Shown here piece after piece: positions 9,606 to 18,407 of a stretch of 64,000 nt of DNA. Position 1 is the stretch's first letter, and every line of letters begins with the position of its first letter. This DNA comes from Streptomonospora sp. PA3 (GTDB lineage: Bacteria > Actinomycetota > Actinomycetes > Streptosporangiales > Streptosporangiaceae), in contig NZ_VTZW01000015.1 of assembly GCF_009728995.1 (NCBI RefSeq), positions 248,001-312,000 on the forward strand. The letters are read 5' to 3'. The notes below the pieces were generated by a model that saw only the letters and a list, made by a program, of their open reading frames with translations, was not told the origin of the DNA and searched no databases. The position numbers and the translations under genes were made by a program.

Positions 9606-10502
9606 GTGAGCACTCCCGTCCGCGATTTCTTCTCCGGTGTCGGCATCCTGTTCCAGGGCGCCGGCATGGTCGTCCGCAACCCCCGGCTGTTCGGGATCGG
9701 CATCATCCCGCCGCTGATCACGTCGCTGCTGTTCGCGGCCGCCCTGGTGGCGCTGCTGTTCAACATCGACGGCCTGTCCGCGTGGCTGACCCCCTTCGCC
9801 GACGGGTGGTCCTCCGGGGCGCAGACCGCGGTGCGCGTGGCGGCGGGCGTGATGGTCGTGGCCGCGGCCGTGCTGGTGATGGTCGTCGCCTTCACCGGGC
9901 TGACGCTGGCCCTGGGCTTTCCGCTCTACGACAAGATCGCCGAGATGGTCGAGGACGAGCTCGGCGACGCCCCGCCGGAGGCCGAGGAGTCGGTCATGGC
10001 TTCGGTGACCAGGTCGGTGCGCCAGTCGCTGGGACTCATCCTGGTCTCGGCGCTGGTCACGGTTCCCCTGTTCATCGGCGGGTTCATCCCCCTGGTGGGC
10101 CAGACGGTGATCCCGGTGGTGTCGGCGATGTTCGGCGGCTGGATGCTCACGATCGAGCTGCTCGGCGCGGCCTTCGACCGGCGCGGGCTGCGCCGCGTCA
10201 AGGACCGGCGCTCGGCGATGGGGCGGCGCCGGATGCTGGTGTTCGGCTTCGGCATCCCCAGCTACCTGCTGCTGGCCATCCCGTTCCTGGCGATCGTGGT
10301 GTTCCCCGCGGCCACCGCGGGCGGCACGGTCCTCGCCCGCCGCCTGCTGGAGTCCGCCCCGCCGCGGCACCGGCCCGGAGCGAGCTACCTTCCGCCCAGC
10401 GCTCCGAGCGCCCATCCCGGTCCGCCTGCGCACCCCGGTCCCGGCCCGGTCCCCGGCCCTCCCCAGGGGCCGCCGCCCGGCTACCCGCCGCCGACGCGCT
10501 GA
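9606..10502 (+). CDS. EI24 domain (CysZ-like) membrane protein
   Basis: A 298-residue integral membrane protein. FSGVGILFQGAGMVVRNPRLFGIGIIPPLITSLLFA opens the EI24/CysZ-like fold; four to five hydrophobic helices follow (9690-9760, 9835-9905, 10030-10110, 10240-10340), with the short conserved LGFPLYDKIAEMVED segment. The final 50 residues are Pro-rich and probably a disordered cytoplasmic tail. CysZ is a sulfate permease in enterobacteria, but actinobacterial EI24 proteins have no assigned substrate. Start GTG 9606 is chosen because the family begins about here; a start further upstream lacks homology-like sequence. Confidence 0.8.
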   Translation: MSTPVRDFFSGVGILFQGAGMVVRNPRLFGIGIIPPLITSLLFAAALVALLFNIDGLSAWLTPFADGWSSGAQTAVRVAAGVMVVAAAVLVMVVAFTGLTLALGFPLYDKIAEMVEDELGDAPPEAEESVMASVTRSVRQSLGLILVSALVTVPLFIGGFIPLVGQTVIPVVSAMFGGWMLTIELLGAAFDRRGLRRVKDRRSAMGRRRMLVFGFGIPSYLLLAIPFLAIVVFPAATAGGTVLARRLLESAPPRHRPGASYLPPSAPSAHPGPPAHPGPGPVPGPPQGPPPGYPPPTR

Positions 10503-10661
10503 GGCACGCCGCGGGCGGTCGGCGGCCGTCCGGGCTCCCTCTCGCATGCCCCTACCGCCACTGCCTATGTGGCTTGATGGTTACGTCTTTATTACCCGAG
10601 GTTGCGAAATCCTGTGACTCGGGCCACGCTAGGAACGCCTCTGGGTTAGTCTGGCGCAAGT

Positions 10662-10675
10662 TGGGAGCGCTCCCA
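10662..10675. promoter_or_regulatory. CebR/CelR operator, distal copy
   Basis: TGGGAGCGCTCCCA, a perfect 14-bp palindrome, is identical to the operator of the LacI-family repressors CelR (Thermobifida) and CebR (Streptomyces), which release DNA when cellobiose is bound. It lies 163 bp upstream of the oxidase ATG. Confidence 0.9.
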
Positions 10676-10680
10676 AAATC

Positions 10681-10694
10681 TGGGAGCGCTCCCA
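10681..10694. promoter_or_regulatory. CebR/CelR operator, proximal copy
   Basis: A second perfect TGGGAGCGCTCCCA begins 19 bp after the first. Two operators nearly two helical turns apart should place both repressor dimers on one face of the DNA. The gene for the repressor is not in the window. Confidence 0.9.
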
Positions 10695-10837
10695 ACCGCA
10701 CAAGAAACCCCGAACGTCCATCCCCCGACCAGACGCCCCGGAGCGTCGACCCCATTCCCCGTCCTCGACATCCCCCATCCGCCTCCCCGGTCGCCTCTCG
10801 CGCGGCCACGGAGGCAACCGCACCAAAGAGGAGTGCA

Positions 10838-12157
10838 ATGGTGAACCTTGCACGCAGAATCGCCATGATCGGCGGGGCCGCGACCCTCGCCGCCGGCTTC
10901 GCCGTGGCGCTGCCCACGGAGCCGGCCGCCGCCCACGGTGGATTCACCTTCCCCGCCACGCGGACCTACGCCTGCTACAAAGACGGCATCGAAAACGGCA
11001 GCGGCGGCAGCCTCAATCCGCAGAACCCCATGTGCCAGCAGGCCCTCGCGGAGAACTCCTACGGCTTCTGGAACTGGTTCGGCAACCTGATCAGCGACGC
11101 CGGCGGCCGGCACCGCGAGATCATCCCCGACGGCAAGCTCTGCGGCCCCACCGAGAACTTCGACGCCTTCAACGCGCCCGGCAACTGGCCCGCCACCGAG
11201 GTTCAGGCCGGTGCCACCGTCACCTTCGAGCACAACGCCTGGGCGGCCCACCCCGGCACGTTCACGCAGTACATCACCAAGGACGGCTGGGACCCCAGTC
11301 AGCCGCTGGGCTGGGACGACCTCGAAGAGGTGCCCTTCGACGAGGTCACCAACCCGCCGATGCGCGAGGGCGGCGTCGAGGGCGCCGAGTACTACTGGCA
11401 GGCCCAACTGCCCAACAAGAGCGGCCGCCACATCATCTACTCGATCTGGCAGCGCTCGGACAGCCCCGAGGCCTTCTACAACTGCTCCGACGTGGTCTTC
11501 GGCGGCGACGGCGGTGGCGGCGGCACCGAGGACACCCAGGCGCCCACCGCGCCCGGTGCGCCCAGCGCCGACTCGGTCACCGCCGACTCGGCCGAGCTGA
11601 GCTGGAGCGCCGCATCCGACAACGTGGGCGTGGCGCGCTACGAGGTCCGCGACGCCGCGACGGGCGAAGTCGTGGCACAGACCTCCGGGTCCACTTCGGC
11701 CACGGTCAGCGGCCTGCAGGCCGAGACCTCCTACAACCTCCACGTGGTCGCCTTCGACGCCGCGGGCAACGCGTCCTCACCCTCACCGGAGGTGACGGTG
11801 ACCACCGCCGGCGGCGATACCGGCGGAGGCGGCAGCGGCGAGTGCACCGTGGACTACAGCATCGCCAACGAGTGGTCCGGCGGCTACACCGCCAACGTCG
11901 CGCTGACCAACGCCGGCGGCTCGGCGATCAGCGACTGGTCGGTCAGCTGGGACTTCACCGACGGCTCCAGCGTCACCAACGGCTGGTCGGCGGAGTTCGA
12001 GCAGCAGGGCACTCAGGTGACCGCCTCCAACAAGAGCTGGAACGGCAGCGTGGCAGCCGGCGGATCGGTGTCCTTCGGCTTCAACGCCGAGAGCAGCGGC
12101 GCCGCCGTCGAGCCGACCGCGTTCGAGATGAACGGCGCCACCTGCGCCACGTCCTGA
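10838..12157 (+). CDS. Secreted AA10 lytic polysaccharide monooxygenase with FnIII and CBM2
   Basis: A 439-residue secreted copper enzyme that oxidatively cleaves crystalline cellulose or chitin. The signal peptide ends at AAA|HGG, so His33 becomes the N-terminal copper ligand; the second histidine-brace residue is probably His138 in the AAHPGTF motif. The AA10 domain spans about 33-225, a Gly-rich linker leads to a fibronectin type III domain (about 235-325), and a second Gly/Ser linker to a C-terminal CBM2 (about 335-439, Trp residues in EWSGGY, SVSWDF and NKSWNG). This order matches Thermobifida E8 (AA10B), suggesting cellulose as substrate. AAGAGGAG lies 5 nt before the ATG. Two CebR/CelR operators upstream imply cellobiose induction. 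Confidence 0.95.
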   Translation: MVNLARRIAMIGGAATLAAGFAVALPTEPAAAHGGFTFPATRTYACYKDGIENGSGGSLNPQNPMCQQALAENSYGFWNWFGNLISDAGGRHREIIPDGKLCGPTENFDAFNAPGNWPATEVQAGATVTFEHNAWAAHPGTFTQYITKDGWDPSQPLGWDDLEEVPFDEVTNPPMREGGVEGAEYYWQAQLPNKSGRHIIYSIWQRSDSPEAFYNCSDVVFGGDGGGGGTEDTQAPTAPGAPSADSVTADSAELSWSAASDNVGVARYEVRDAATGEVVAQTSGSTSATVSGLQAETSYNLHVVAFDAAGNASSPSPEVTVTTAGGDTGGGGSGECTVDYSIANEWSGGYTANVALTNAGGSAISDWSVSWDFTDGSSVTNGWSAEFEQQGTQVTASNKSWNGSVAAGGSVSFGFNAESSGAAVEPTAFEMNGATCATS

Positions 12158-12178
12158 GCCTCATGAACCAACCCCGAT

Positions 12179-12218
12179 AATCCCGCGACCGGGGGCGGCA
12201 GGGCCCGGTCACGGGATT
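12179..12218 (+). terminator. Terminator of the oxidase gene
   Basis: AATCCCG-CG-ACCGGG pairs with CCCGGT-CA-CGGGATT around a 10-nt loop, 21 bp after the oxidase stop. There is no U-tract, as is common in actinomycetes. Confidence 0.65.
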
Positions 12219-12365
12219 CACCCGGGCGGGAAGGCGGACGTGCGTCGGGGCACCGCCTTCCCGCCCCTCTTCCTCCTCCGGGGCGGAAAGGCCGGACCCG
12301 AGCACAGCGGGCCGCCTTCCCGCCCTCACGCATGTCCGGCGGCGGTGCCCGTCACCCCCGGCGCT

Positions 12366-12420
12366 GATCTCGTACCTGTGGTCACTCGTGATCGCTCACA
12401 ATGACCGCAGGTACAAGATC
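12366..12420. repeat. 55-bp dispersed palindromic element, copy A
   Basis: A 20-nt left arm (12366-12385), a 15-nt loop and a 20-nt right arm (12401-12420) that pair at 17 of 20 positions. It shares 46 of 55 positions with copy B at 54492-54546. It sits 24 bp after the ddl stop codon, so it would be in the 3' end of that transcript. Confidence 0.8.
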
Positions 12421-12444
12421 GGCGCTACAGGGGAGGATGGACTG

Positions 12445-13557
12445 CTAGCGCAGGCCGGGGGCGCGGCGCAGGGCCGTTTGGATCATCCGCTCGACCAGCG
12501 CCGGGTAGTCCAGCCCCGTCGCCGCCCACATCTGCGGGAACGCCGACGAGGGCGTGAACCCCGGCATCGTGTTGATCTCGTTGACGTAGACGCGCCCGTC
12601 GTCGCCGTAGAAGAAGTCGACCCGGGCGAGCCCTTCGCAGCCCAGCGCCTCGAAGGTGCGCGCGGCCTCGCGGCGGATCTCGGCGATGACCTCCGAGGGC
12701 AGCTCGGCCGGGATGGTCAGACTGCTCGTGGAGAGGTACTTGGCCTCGAAGTCGTAGAAGTCGAACCCGTCGGCGACGTGGATCTCGGCGGGCAGCGAGA
12801 CGTCGGGGGCCCCGCCGTCGACCGACTCCAGCACCCCGCACTCGACCTCGCGCCCGGCGACCGCCGCCTCCACGATGACCTTGGGGTCGTGCCGGCGCGC
12901 CTGCTCCACGGCGGCGGTGACGGCGTCGGTGTCCGCCGAGTCGGCCACCTTGCTGATGCCCACGCTGCTTCCACCGCGCGCGGGCTTGACGAACACCGTC
13001 CCGCCCAGCTCGGCGATGTCGTCCAGGACGCGCTTGCGCTCACCGCGCCAGGCCCGGTCGGGCACGGCCACGTAGCTGCCGGTGGGGATCTGGTGCCCGG
13101 TGAACAGGGTCTTCATGAAGACCTTGTCCATCGAGGCGGCACTGGCGAACACGCCCGCACCCGCGTAGCGGGCGTCCATCATCTCGAACAGACCCTGGAT
13201 GGTGCCGTCCTCGCCGAGGGGGCCGTGCAGCAGCGGCAGCACCACGTCGAACCCGCCCAGCCGCCGCGGCCCGTCGCCTTCGTCGACGAGGAGGTCGGCG
13301 GCGCCGCTGAAGGGCACCGCCAGCCGGGGGCCGGAGGCGTCGACCTCGGGCAGCCGGCCGTCGACGATCGCGAGTTGCGCGGGGTCGGCCGAGTACAGCA
13401 CCCAGGAGCCGTCGCGGGCGATCCCGATGGGCACGACTTCGTACTGCTCGCTGTCGATCGCCGAGATCACGCCCCCCGCGGTGACACAGGAGATCTCGTG
13501 CTCGGGGCTGCGTCCGCCGAATATCACGGCGACCCGGATTCTACGCTGCTCGGCCAT
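12445..13557 (-). CDS. ddl: D-alanine--D-alanine ligase
   Basis: A 370-residue ATP-grasp ligase that joins two D-Ala for the peptidoglycan stem peptide. Visible signatures are AVIFGGRSPEHEISC at the N-terminus, VLPLLHGPLGEDGTIQG, the ATP-binding FVKPARGGSSVGISKV, and the metal-binding EINTMPGFTPSSAFPQM near the C-terminus. Length is normal for the family. It is the last gene of a minus-strand run plsC-gpsA-PLP enzyme-ddl. ATG 13557 has only a weak AGGG upstream. The active-site loop looks like a D-Ala:D-Ala ligase; I see no sign of a D-Lac-type vancomycin-resistance variant, though the key residue was not aligned. Confidence 0.93.
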   Translation of the reverse strand: MAEQRRIRVAVIFGGRSPEHEISCVTAGGVISAIDSEQYEVVPIGIARDGSWVLYSADPAQLAIVDGRLPEVDASGPRLAVPFSGAADLLVDEGDGPRRLGGFDVVLPLLHGPLGEDGTIQGLFEMMDARYAGAGVFASAASMDKVFMKTLFTGHQIPTGSYVAVPDRAWRGERKRVLDDIAELGGTVFVKPARGGSSVGISKVADSADTDAVTAAVEQARRHDPKVIVEAAVAGREVECGVLESVDGGAPDVSLPAEIHVADGFDFYDFEAKYLSTSSLTIPAELPSEVIAEIRREAARTFEALGCEGLARVDFFYGDDGRVYVNEINTMPGFTPSSAFPQMWAATGLDYPALVERMIQTALRRAPGLR

Positions 13558-13681
13558 GCTGCCTGACCCTATCTCGCGCTCGTCGGGCTCCGGAACCGCT
13601 CGGTTCCGGCTGCCCCGGTTCATTCCGTTGTCGTGTGCCGGCACCCCGGTCCGCCGCCCGGCGCGCCGCCGCGGCGCCGGC

Positions 13682-14893
13682 TCACCGCGTACCGCCGCCG
13701 CAGGCGTCCAGGGCGGCCAGCGCATCGGCGACGAGGTCGCCCGCGTCTTCCAGTCCGATGGAGAACCGTACCGCCGCGGGGCCGATGCCTGCGGCACGCA
13801 GCGCCGCGTCGCTCATCTGCCGATGGGTGGTCGAGCCGACGTGGCCGGCCAGCGTGTGGGTGCCGCCCAGCGACGCCGCGATCCTGATCGTGCGCAGCGC
13901 GTCGGCGAAGGCCGTTCCCGCCTCCCGGCCGCCGCGCGGGGTCACGGTCACCACGGCGCCGCGGCGCCCGGCGTCGAAGAGGCGGTCGGCGAGGTCGTGC
14001 CCGGGGTGGCCGGGCAGTCCGGGGTAGTCCACCCGCTCCACGGCCGGGTGCTGGGCCACCGCCGCGGCGAAGGCGGCGGCGGTCTCGCACTGGCGGGCGA
14101 CCCGCAGCGGCAGCGTCTCCAGGCCGCGGTGCAGCAGGAAGGCCTCGTCCGGCGCGAGGCAGGGGCCCAGGTCGATGCGGGCGGAGCGCACCGCGGCCAT
14201 GAGATCGGCGTCGCCGACCGCGACGCCGCCGGTGGCGTCGCTGTGCCCGCCGATGTACTTGGTGGCCGAGTGCAGGACGATTCCGGCGCCGTGCTCCAGC
14301 GGGCGGCACACCGCGGGGGTCGCGAACGTGGAGTCGACGACCAGGACGGCTCCGGCCTCCTCGGCGACGGCCGCCAGCGCGGGCAGGTCGGAGACGGTCA
14401 TGGTGGGGTTGGACAGGGTCTCGGTGAAGACCACCGCGGTCTCGGGGCGGAGGGCCGCGCGCACGGCGGCGGTGTCGGTGATGTCGACGAAGTCGGTCTC
14501 GACCCCGAACCGGCGCAGCAGGCCGTCCAGCAGCGAGTAGGTGTTGCCGTAGATGGAGCGCGAGGCGACGACGTGCGCGCCGGCGCGGGTCAGGGCCAGA
14601 AGCGTGGTGCTGACGGCGCCCATGCCCGAGGCGAAGGCCTCGCCGTGCACCTCGCGGTCGCAGCCGGCCCCCTCCAGCGCCGCCATCGCCGCGGCGAATC
14701 CGGTGGCGGTGGGGTTGTCGATGCGCGCGTAGGAGTAGCCGGGCGCCTCGCCGGCGAGCACGTCGGCGTAGTCCTGCGAGGAGGCGAACTCGTAGGTGGT
14801 GCTGCGGTGGACGGGTGCGCGCAGCGGGGGCTGCGGTGGGGCGGGCGGGGCGGGCAGGCCGAGGGCGCGCGTGTTCTCCCCGTGCTGGTGCAT
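13682..14893 (-). CDS. PLP-dependent trans-sulfuration enzyme (cystathionine gamma-lyase/synthase family)
   Basis: A 403-residue Cys/Met metabolism PLP enzyme. The fold markers are YSYARIDNPT, FASGMGAVSTTLLAL, SNPTMTVSDLPALA, VVDSTFATP, and the PLP lysine in HSATKYIGGHSD. The C-terminal RFSIGLEDAGDLVADALAALD is also typical. Members include cystathionine gamma-lyase, gamma-synthase and methionine gamma-lyase, and the specificity cannot be read off by eye. It lies between gpsA and ddl, 108 bp after gpsA and 124 bp before ddl, on the same strand. Start ATG 14893 lacks a strong ribosome binding site. Confidence 0.88.
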   Translation of the reverse strand: MHQHGENTRALGLPAPPAPPQPPLRAPVHRSTTYEFASSQDYADVLAGEAPGYSYARIDNPTATGFAAAMAALEGAGCDREVHGEAFASGMGAVSTTLLALTRAGAHVVASRSIYGNTYSLLDGLLRRFGVETDFVDITDTAAVRAALRPETAVVFTETLSNPTMTVSDLPALAAVAEEAGAVLVVDSTFATPAVCRPLEHGAGIVLHSATKYIGGHSDATGGVAVGDADLMAAVRSARIDLGPCLAPDEAFLLHRGLETLPLRVARQCETAAAFAAAVAQHPAVERVDYPGLPGHPGHDLADRLFDAGRRGAVVTVTPRGGREAGTAFADALRTIRIAASLGGTHTLAGHVGSTTHRQMSDAALRAAGIGPAAVRFSIGLEDAGDLVADALAALDACGGGTR

Positions 14894-15001
14894 CGTGTGG
14901 CGGCTTTCGGTGATCGGCGGTGTGCGGTGGTCCGGCGGCTCGCCGGCGGATCCGGGCGCGCGGGCGCCCGCGTCAGGGGCGGCGCCCGCAGGGGCGCGGC
15001 C

Positions 15002-16012
15002 TCAGATGCCGTAGCGCTCGGGTTTGGCCGTGCGCGACATGAACGCCGCGAGCGCCTCGGCGGGCGAGAGGTCGTGGTGCATCATCGCGACGACCGACTC
15101 GGTGATGGGCATCTCGACCCCTGCGCGCCGGGCCAGCTCCAGCACCGACTCCGAGGACTTCACGCCTTCGGCGGTCTGCCGGGTCTGGGCGATCACCTCG
15201 TCGACCGTCATGCCGGAGCCGAGCTTCTCGCCGAAGGTGCGGTTGCGCGACAGCGGCGACCCGCAGGTGGCCACCAGGTCGCCGAGCCCGGCGAGCCCGG
15301 CGAGGGTGTGCTCGTCGGCGCCCAGCGACACGGCCAGGCGCACGGTCTCGGCCAGGCCGCGGGTGATGAGGGAGGCCTTGGCGTTGTCGCCGAATCCCAT
15401 CCCGACCGCGACACCCACGGCCAGGGCGATCACGTTCTTGACCGCGCCGCCCAGCTCGACGCCGACCAGGTCGGTGGCGGTGTAGGGCCGGAAGTAGGCC
15501 GACTTGCAGATGTGCTGCAGCCGCACGGCGGTGGGCTCGTGCGGGCAGGCCATCACGGCGGTGGCGGGCTGGCGTTCGGCGATCTCGCGGGCGAGGTTGG
15601 GGCCCGAGACGACCGCCACCTGCTCGGCGGGCACGTCGAGGACCTCCGTGACGACCTCGCTCATCCTCCGGCAGGTGCCCAGTTCGATGCCCTTCATCAA
15701 GCTGACGAGGACGGCGCCGGGCTCGATGTGCCCGCGCCAGGCGGCGAGGTTGTCGCGCAGGGTCTGCGAGGGCACGGCCAGCACGACGAAGTCCGCGGCG
15801 TGCAGCGCCTTGGCGGGGTCGGTGGTGGCCGCCATGGCCGGGTTCAAGGGGATGCCGGGGAAGTAGTCGGGGTTCTCGTGGCGCTGGTTGATGGCATCGA
15901 CGATCTCGGGGCGCCGCCCGGCCACGACGACCTCGGCGGCGCCGGCGTCGGCCACCACGTTGGCGAACGCGGTCCCCCAGGAACCGCCGCCCATCACCGC
16001 GACCTTGGTCAT
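15002..16012 (-). CDS. gpsA: Glycerol-3-phosphate dehydrogenase [NAD(P)+]
   Basis: A 336-residue enzyme making sn-glycerol 3-phosphate from dihydroxyacetone phosphate for phospholipid synthesis. The N-terminal GGGSWGTAFA is the Rossmann motif; KGIELGTCRRMSEV, the catalytic-lysine region GGAVKNVIALAVGVAVGMGFGDNAKASLITRG, and GLAGLGDLVATC complete the family set. GGAGGAG lies just upstream of ATG 16012. It follows plsC by 32 bp, so precursor supply and the acyltransferase step are co-transcribed. Confidence 0.96.
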   Translation of the reverse strand: MTKVAVMGGGSWGTAFANVVADAGAAEVVVAGRRPEIVDAINQRHENPDYFPGIPLNPAMAATTDPAKALHAADFVVLAVPSQTLRDNLAAWRGHIEPGAVLVSLMKGIELGTCRRMSEVVTEVLDVPAEQVAVVSGPNLAREIAERQPATAVMACPHEPTAVRLQHICKSAYFRPYTATDLVGVELGGAVKNVIALAVGVAVGMGFGDNAKASLITRGLAETVRLAVSLGADEHTLAGLAGLGDLVATCGSPLSRNRTFGEKLGSGMTVDEVIAQTRQTAEGVKSSESVLELARRAGVEMPITESVVAMMHHDLSPAEALAAFMSRTAKPERYGI

Positions 16013-16044
16013 GCGCTCCTCCCCCCGTCGTGTCGCGCTCCCGC

Positions 16045-16941
16045 TCACGTGCGGGGCGTCCCCTCGCTGCCGGAGCCGTGCTCGCCCGCGCCGTCGGGCG
16101 CGGTCGGGGCGCGGCCGCCGCCGTGGGCCTCCGTATCGCCCGCCGTGCCGGCGGCGGCGGGGTCTGCGGCGGAGCCCTCGTCGGCCGCGGCGACCTCGGG
16201 CGGCCCGGAGCCGCCGGGGGCGGCCTGGCGGGCCTTCTTCATGTCGTAGGGCTCGGCGGGCGGCACCTCGCCGCGCAGTCCGGCCTGCAGGTCGGTGATG
16301 GCCCGCATGATCTCGGCGGTGGCCTCCTTGAGCACGGTGGAGGTGAGCGGCTTGTCGCGGTAGGCCGAAAGGTCCACCGGCGGGCCGGCGATCATCTGCA
16401 CGCGCTTGCGCGGGAAGGGCCGCAGCTTGGCGGTGCCGTAGCGCAGCAGGTGCTGCTCGCCCCAGTGCGCCAGCGGGACGACGGGCACGCCGGTGCGCAG
16501 CGCGAGGCGGGCGACGCCGGTGCGCGCGGCCATCGGCCACAGGTCGGGGTCGCGGGTGCAGGTGCCCTCGGGGTAGAAGATCACCGAGGCGCCGTCGCGG
16601 GTGAGGGCGGTCTCGGCCTCCTCCAGCGCCTTGATCGCGTCGGTGCTGCCGCGCTTGACCGGGATCTGGCCGGTGCTGCGGGCCACGGCGCCCACCACGG
16701 GGATGCGGAAGACGGCGTCCTTGGCGGTGAAGGTGGGCCAGCGGCGGCCGCCGATGTAGAGGTAGTGCGAGATGGTCAGCGGATCGGCCATCGACAGGTG
16801 GTTGGCGGCGATGATGACGCCGCCTTCGGGCGGGATGTTCTCCTGGCCCTGCCACTCCCGCTTGGTGACGGCCGCCATGATCGGGCGCACGATGGCGGCC
16901 ACGACCGCCTTGACCCACCGCGATTCGCGTTGCTGTGCCAC
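16045..16941 (-). CDS. plsC: 1-acyl-sn-glycerol-3-phosphate acyltransferase
   Basis: A 298-residue PlsC-type acyltransferase of phosphatidic acid synthesis. The catalytic NHLSMADP (the NHxxxxD box), the FPEGT-like block seen as FYPEGTCTRDPDLWP, and VPVVPLAHWG are present. The last 70 residues are an acidic Gly/Ala-rich tail not part of the fold. GTG 16941 is preceded by GGAGGAG at 4 nt, a clear start. It heads the run plsC-gpsA. Confidence 0.92.
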   Translation of the reverse strand: MAQQRESRWVKAVVAAIVRPIMAAVTKREWQGQENIPPEGGVIIAANHLSMADPLTISHYLYIGGRRWPTFTAKDAVFRIPVVGAVARSTGQIPVKRGSTDAIKALEEAETALTRDGASVIFYPEGTCTRDPDLWPMAARTGVARLALRTGVPVVPLAHWGEQHLLRYGTAKLRPFPRKRVQMIAGPPVDLSAYRDKPLTSTVLKEATAEIMRAITDLQAGLRGEVPPAEPYDMKKARQAAPGGSGPPEVAAADEGSAADPAAAGTAGDTEAHGGGRAPTAPDGAGEHGSGSEGTPRT

Positions 16942-17224
16942 GGACTCCTCCGATTCGACCTGCCTCGCCGCTGCGCGCCGGGCCCGGCGGTGACCGGCGG
17001 CCGCATGCGGCCGGTCCAGTCTAGGCGTCCGGGAAGATCCCCCATGTCGCGCCCGTTGCACCCGGCGGGCGGACGGTGCGGCCGCGGCCGCACCGCGCTG
17101 CTTCGGGCGTGGGCGGCGGAGGATGCGCCCGGCCGTGCGCGCCGCGCGCCGCCGGTGCCCGCGGCGGCATAACCTGCCTGCGCAGCCGTCGGGGGCGCAG
17201 GGGTGAGCGAGTCGAGGAGGGGCG

Positions 17225-17872
17225 ATGGCGCCGCTGGAGCAGGACAGGCTCTGGTCGCTGGTGGTCCCGGTCAAGCGGTTGGCGCAGGCCAAGTCCCGGC
17301 TGTCGGGTGCGCCTGGACTGCCGCGCCCCGAGCTCGCCCTCGCGGTGGCCTGCGACACGGTGATGGCGGCGCTGGCCGCCGAGCGGGTGGGTGCGGTCTT
17401 CGTGGTGACCGAGGACGCGCGCGCCGCCTCCGCGCTGGGCGCGCTGGGCGCGCGGGTGGTCGGCGGTGAGCCGGGGACCGGGCTGAACCCCGCGCTGGAG
17501 CACGGCGCCGCCGCGGCGGCGGGCGCCCGGCCGTCATGGGGGCGCTGCGCGCTGTCGGCGGACCTGCCCGCGCTGCGCCCGGGCGAGTTGGACGGCGTCC
17601 TCGCTCAGGCGCAGGCCGCCGAGCGCTCGTTCCTCCGCGACGCCCCCGGGATCGGCACCACGCTGTATGCCGCGCGGGCCGGCGCACACTTCGCGCCGGC
17701 GTTCGAGGGCGCCTCGCGCGATCGGCACCTGGCGAGCGGCGCCGCCGAGCTGGACGGCTCGGCCGCGCCGAGCGTGCGGCGCGACGTCGACACACCCGCC
17801 GACCTGCACGAGGCCGCCCGGCTGGGCGTGGGGCCGCATACGGCCAAGCTGCTGGCGCGGGCGGGGTGGTGA
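17225..17872 (+). CDS. cofC: 2-phospho-L-lactate guanylyltransferase (F420 biosynthesis)
   Basis: A 215-residue nucleotidyltransferase of the CofC family, which activates phospholactate (or phosphoenolpyruvate) with GTP on the way to coenzyme F420. VVPVKRLAQAKSRLSG is the nucleotide-binding N-terminus, VFVVTEDARAAS and CALSADLPALRPGEL (metal-binding Asp) follow, and DAPGIGTTLYAA and VRRDVDTPADLHEA close the domain. GAGGAGGGG sits 2-3 nt upstream of the ATG. It faces hup across a shared terminator. Confidence 0.92.
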   Translation: MAPLEQDRLWSLVVPVKRLAQAKSRLSGAPGLPRPELALAVACDTVMAALAAERVGAVFVVTEDARAASALGALGARVVGGEPGTGLNPALEHGAAAAAGARPSWGRCALSADLPALRPGELDGVLAQAQAAERSFLRDAPGIGTTLYAARAGAHFAPAFEGASRDRHLASGAAELDGSAAPSVRRDVDTPADLHEAARLGVGPHTAKLLARAGW

Positions 17873-17988
17873 GCGGCGGTCCCCGGCGGGCCGCTCGGCA
17901 TCGGAACCGCGCACGGGCCGCCGCCTGCCCGGCACACTCCCGCCGGCCGAGGCGCTGTGCGCCGCCCGGCCGGGTGCGGACACACGAA

Positions 17989-18017
17989 CGCCCGGGTCCT
18001 CTCGGGGGACCCGGGCG
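17989..18017. terminator. Bidirectional terminator between cofC and hup
   Basis: CGCCCGGGTCC and GGACCCGGGCG form a perfect 11-bp stem around a 7-nt loop between the two convergent genes. Confidence 0.8.
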
Positions 18018-18050
18018 CGCGTGAGTCTCAGCCCTCGGCTGCGCCGGGGG

Positions 18051-18329
18051 TCATTTCTCGCCGTTCACCAGGGCCTTGAAGTCGGAGCCCGGGCGGAACT
18101 TCGGCACGTAGCTGGCCGGGACGTTGATGGTCGCCCCGGTCGCCGGGTTGCGGGCCTCGCGAGCGGCCCGTTCGCCCCTCTCGAAGACGCCGAAGCCGGT
18201 CACGGCGACCTTTTCGCCAGAGGCGACGGTCGACTGGATCGTGTCCAGTACCGCGTTGACGGCTTCGGTGGCGGTCTTCTTGTCGCCCATACGGTCAGAG
18301 ATCGCGTCGATCAGGTCACGCTTGTTCAT
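18051..18329 (-). CDS. hup: HU family DNA-binding protein
   Basis: A 92-residue nucleoid protein. MNKRDLIDAISDRMGDKKTATEAVNAVLDTIQ is the dimerising helical body and GFGVFERGERAAREARNPATGATINVPAS is the beta-arm with its intercalating NP motif. There is no Lys/Ala-rich C-terminal extension, so it is the short HupA type, not the HupS/Hlp type. GGAGG lies 6 nt upstream of the ATG. It is downstream of leuCD as in Streptomyces but has its own likely promoter. Confidence 0.96.
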   Translation of the reverse strand: MNKRDLIDAISDRMGDKKTATEAVNAVLDTIQSTVASGEKVAVTGFGVFERGERAAREARNPATGATINVPASYVPKFRPGSDFKALVNGEK

Positions 18330-18359
18330 TGGTTCCTCCGGTTCCCCCTTGCTCGCACG

Positions 18360-18389
18360 AAATTAGGGGACAGCAGGCCCTGGACACAA
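18360..18389 (-). promoter_or_regulatory. Probable hup promoter
   Basis: On the minus strand TTGTGT (18384-18389) and TAATTT (18360-18365) are 18 bp apart, in a local AT-rich patch 31 bp before the hup ATG. Confidence 0.5.
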
Positions 18390-18407
18390 ACACAAACGCC
18401 CCTGAAT

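Noticed and set aside
13199-16249. 1016-residue plus-strand frame opposite ddl, PLP enzyme and gpsA
   Set aside because: It crosses three well-supported minus-strand genes and their gaps, and has no domain signature.
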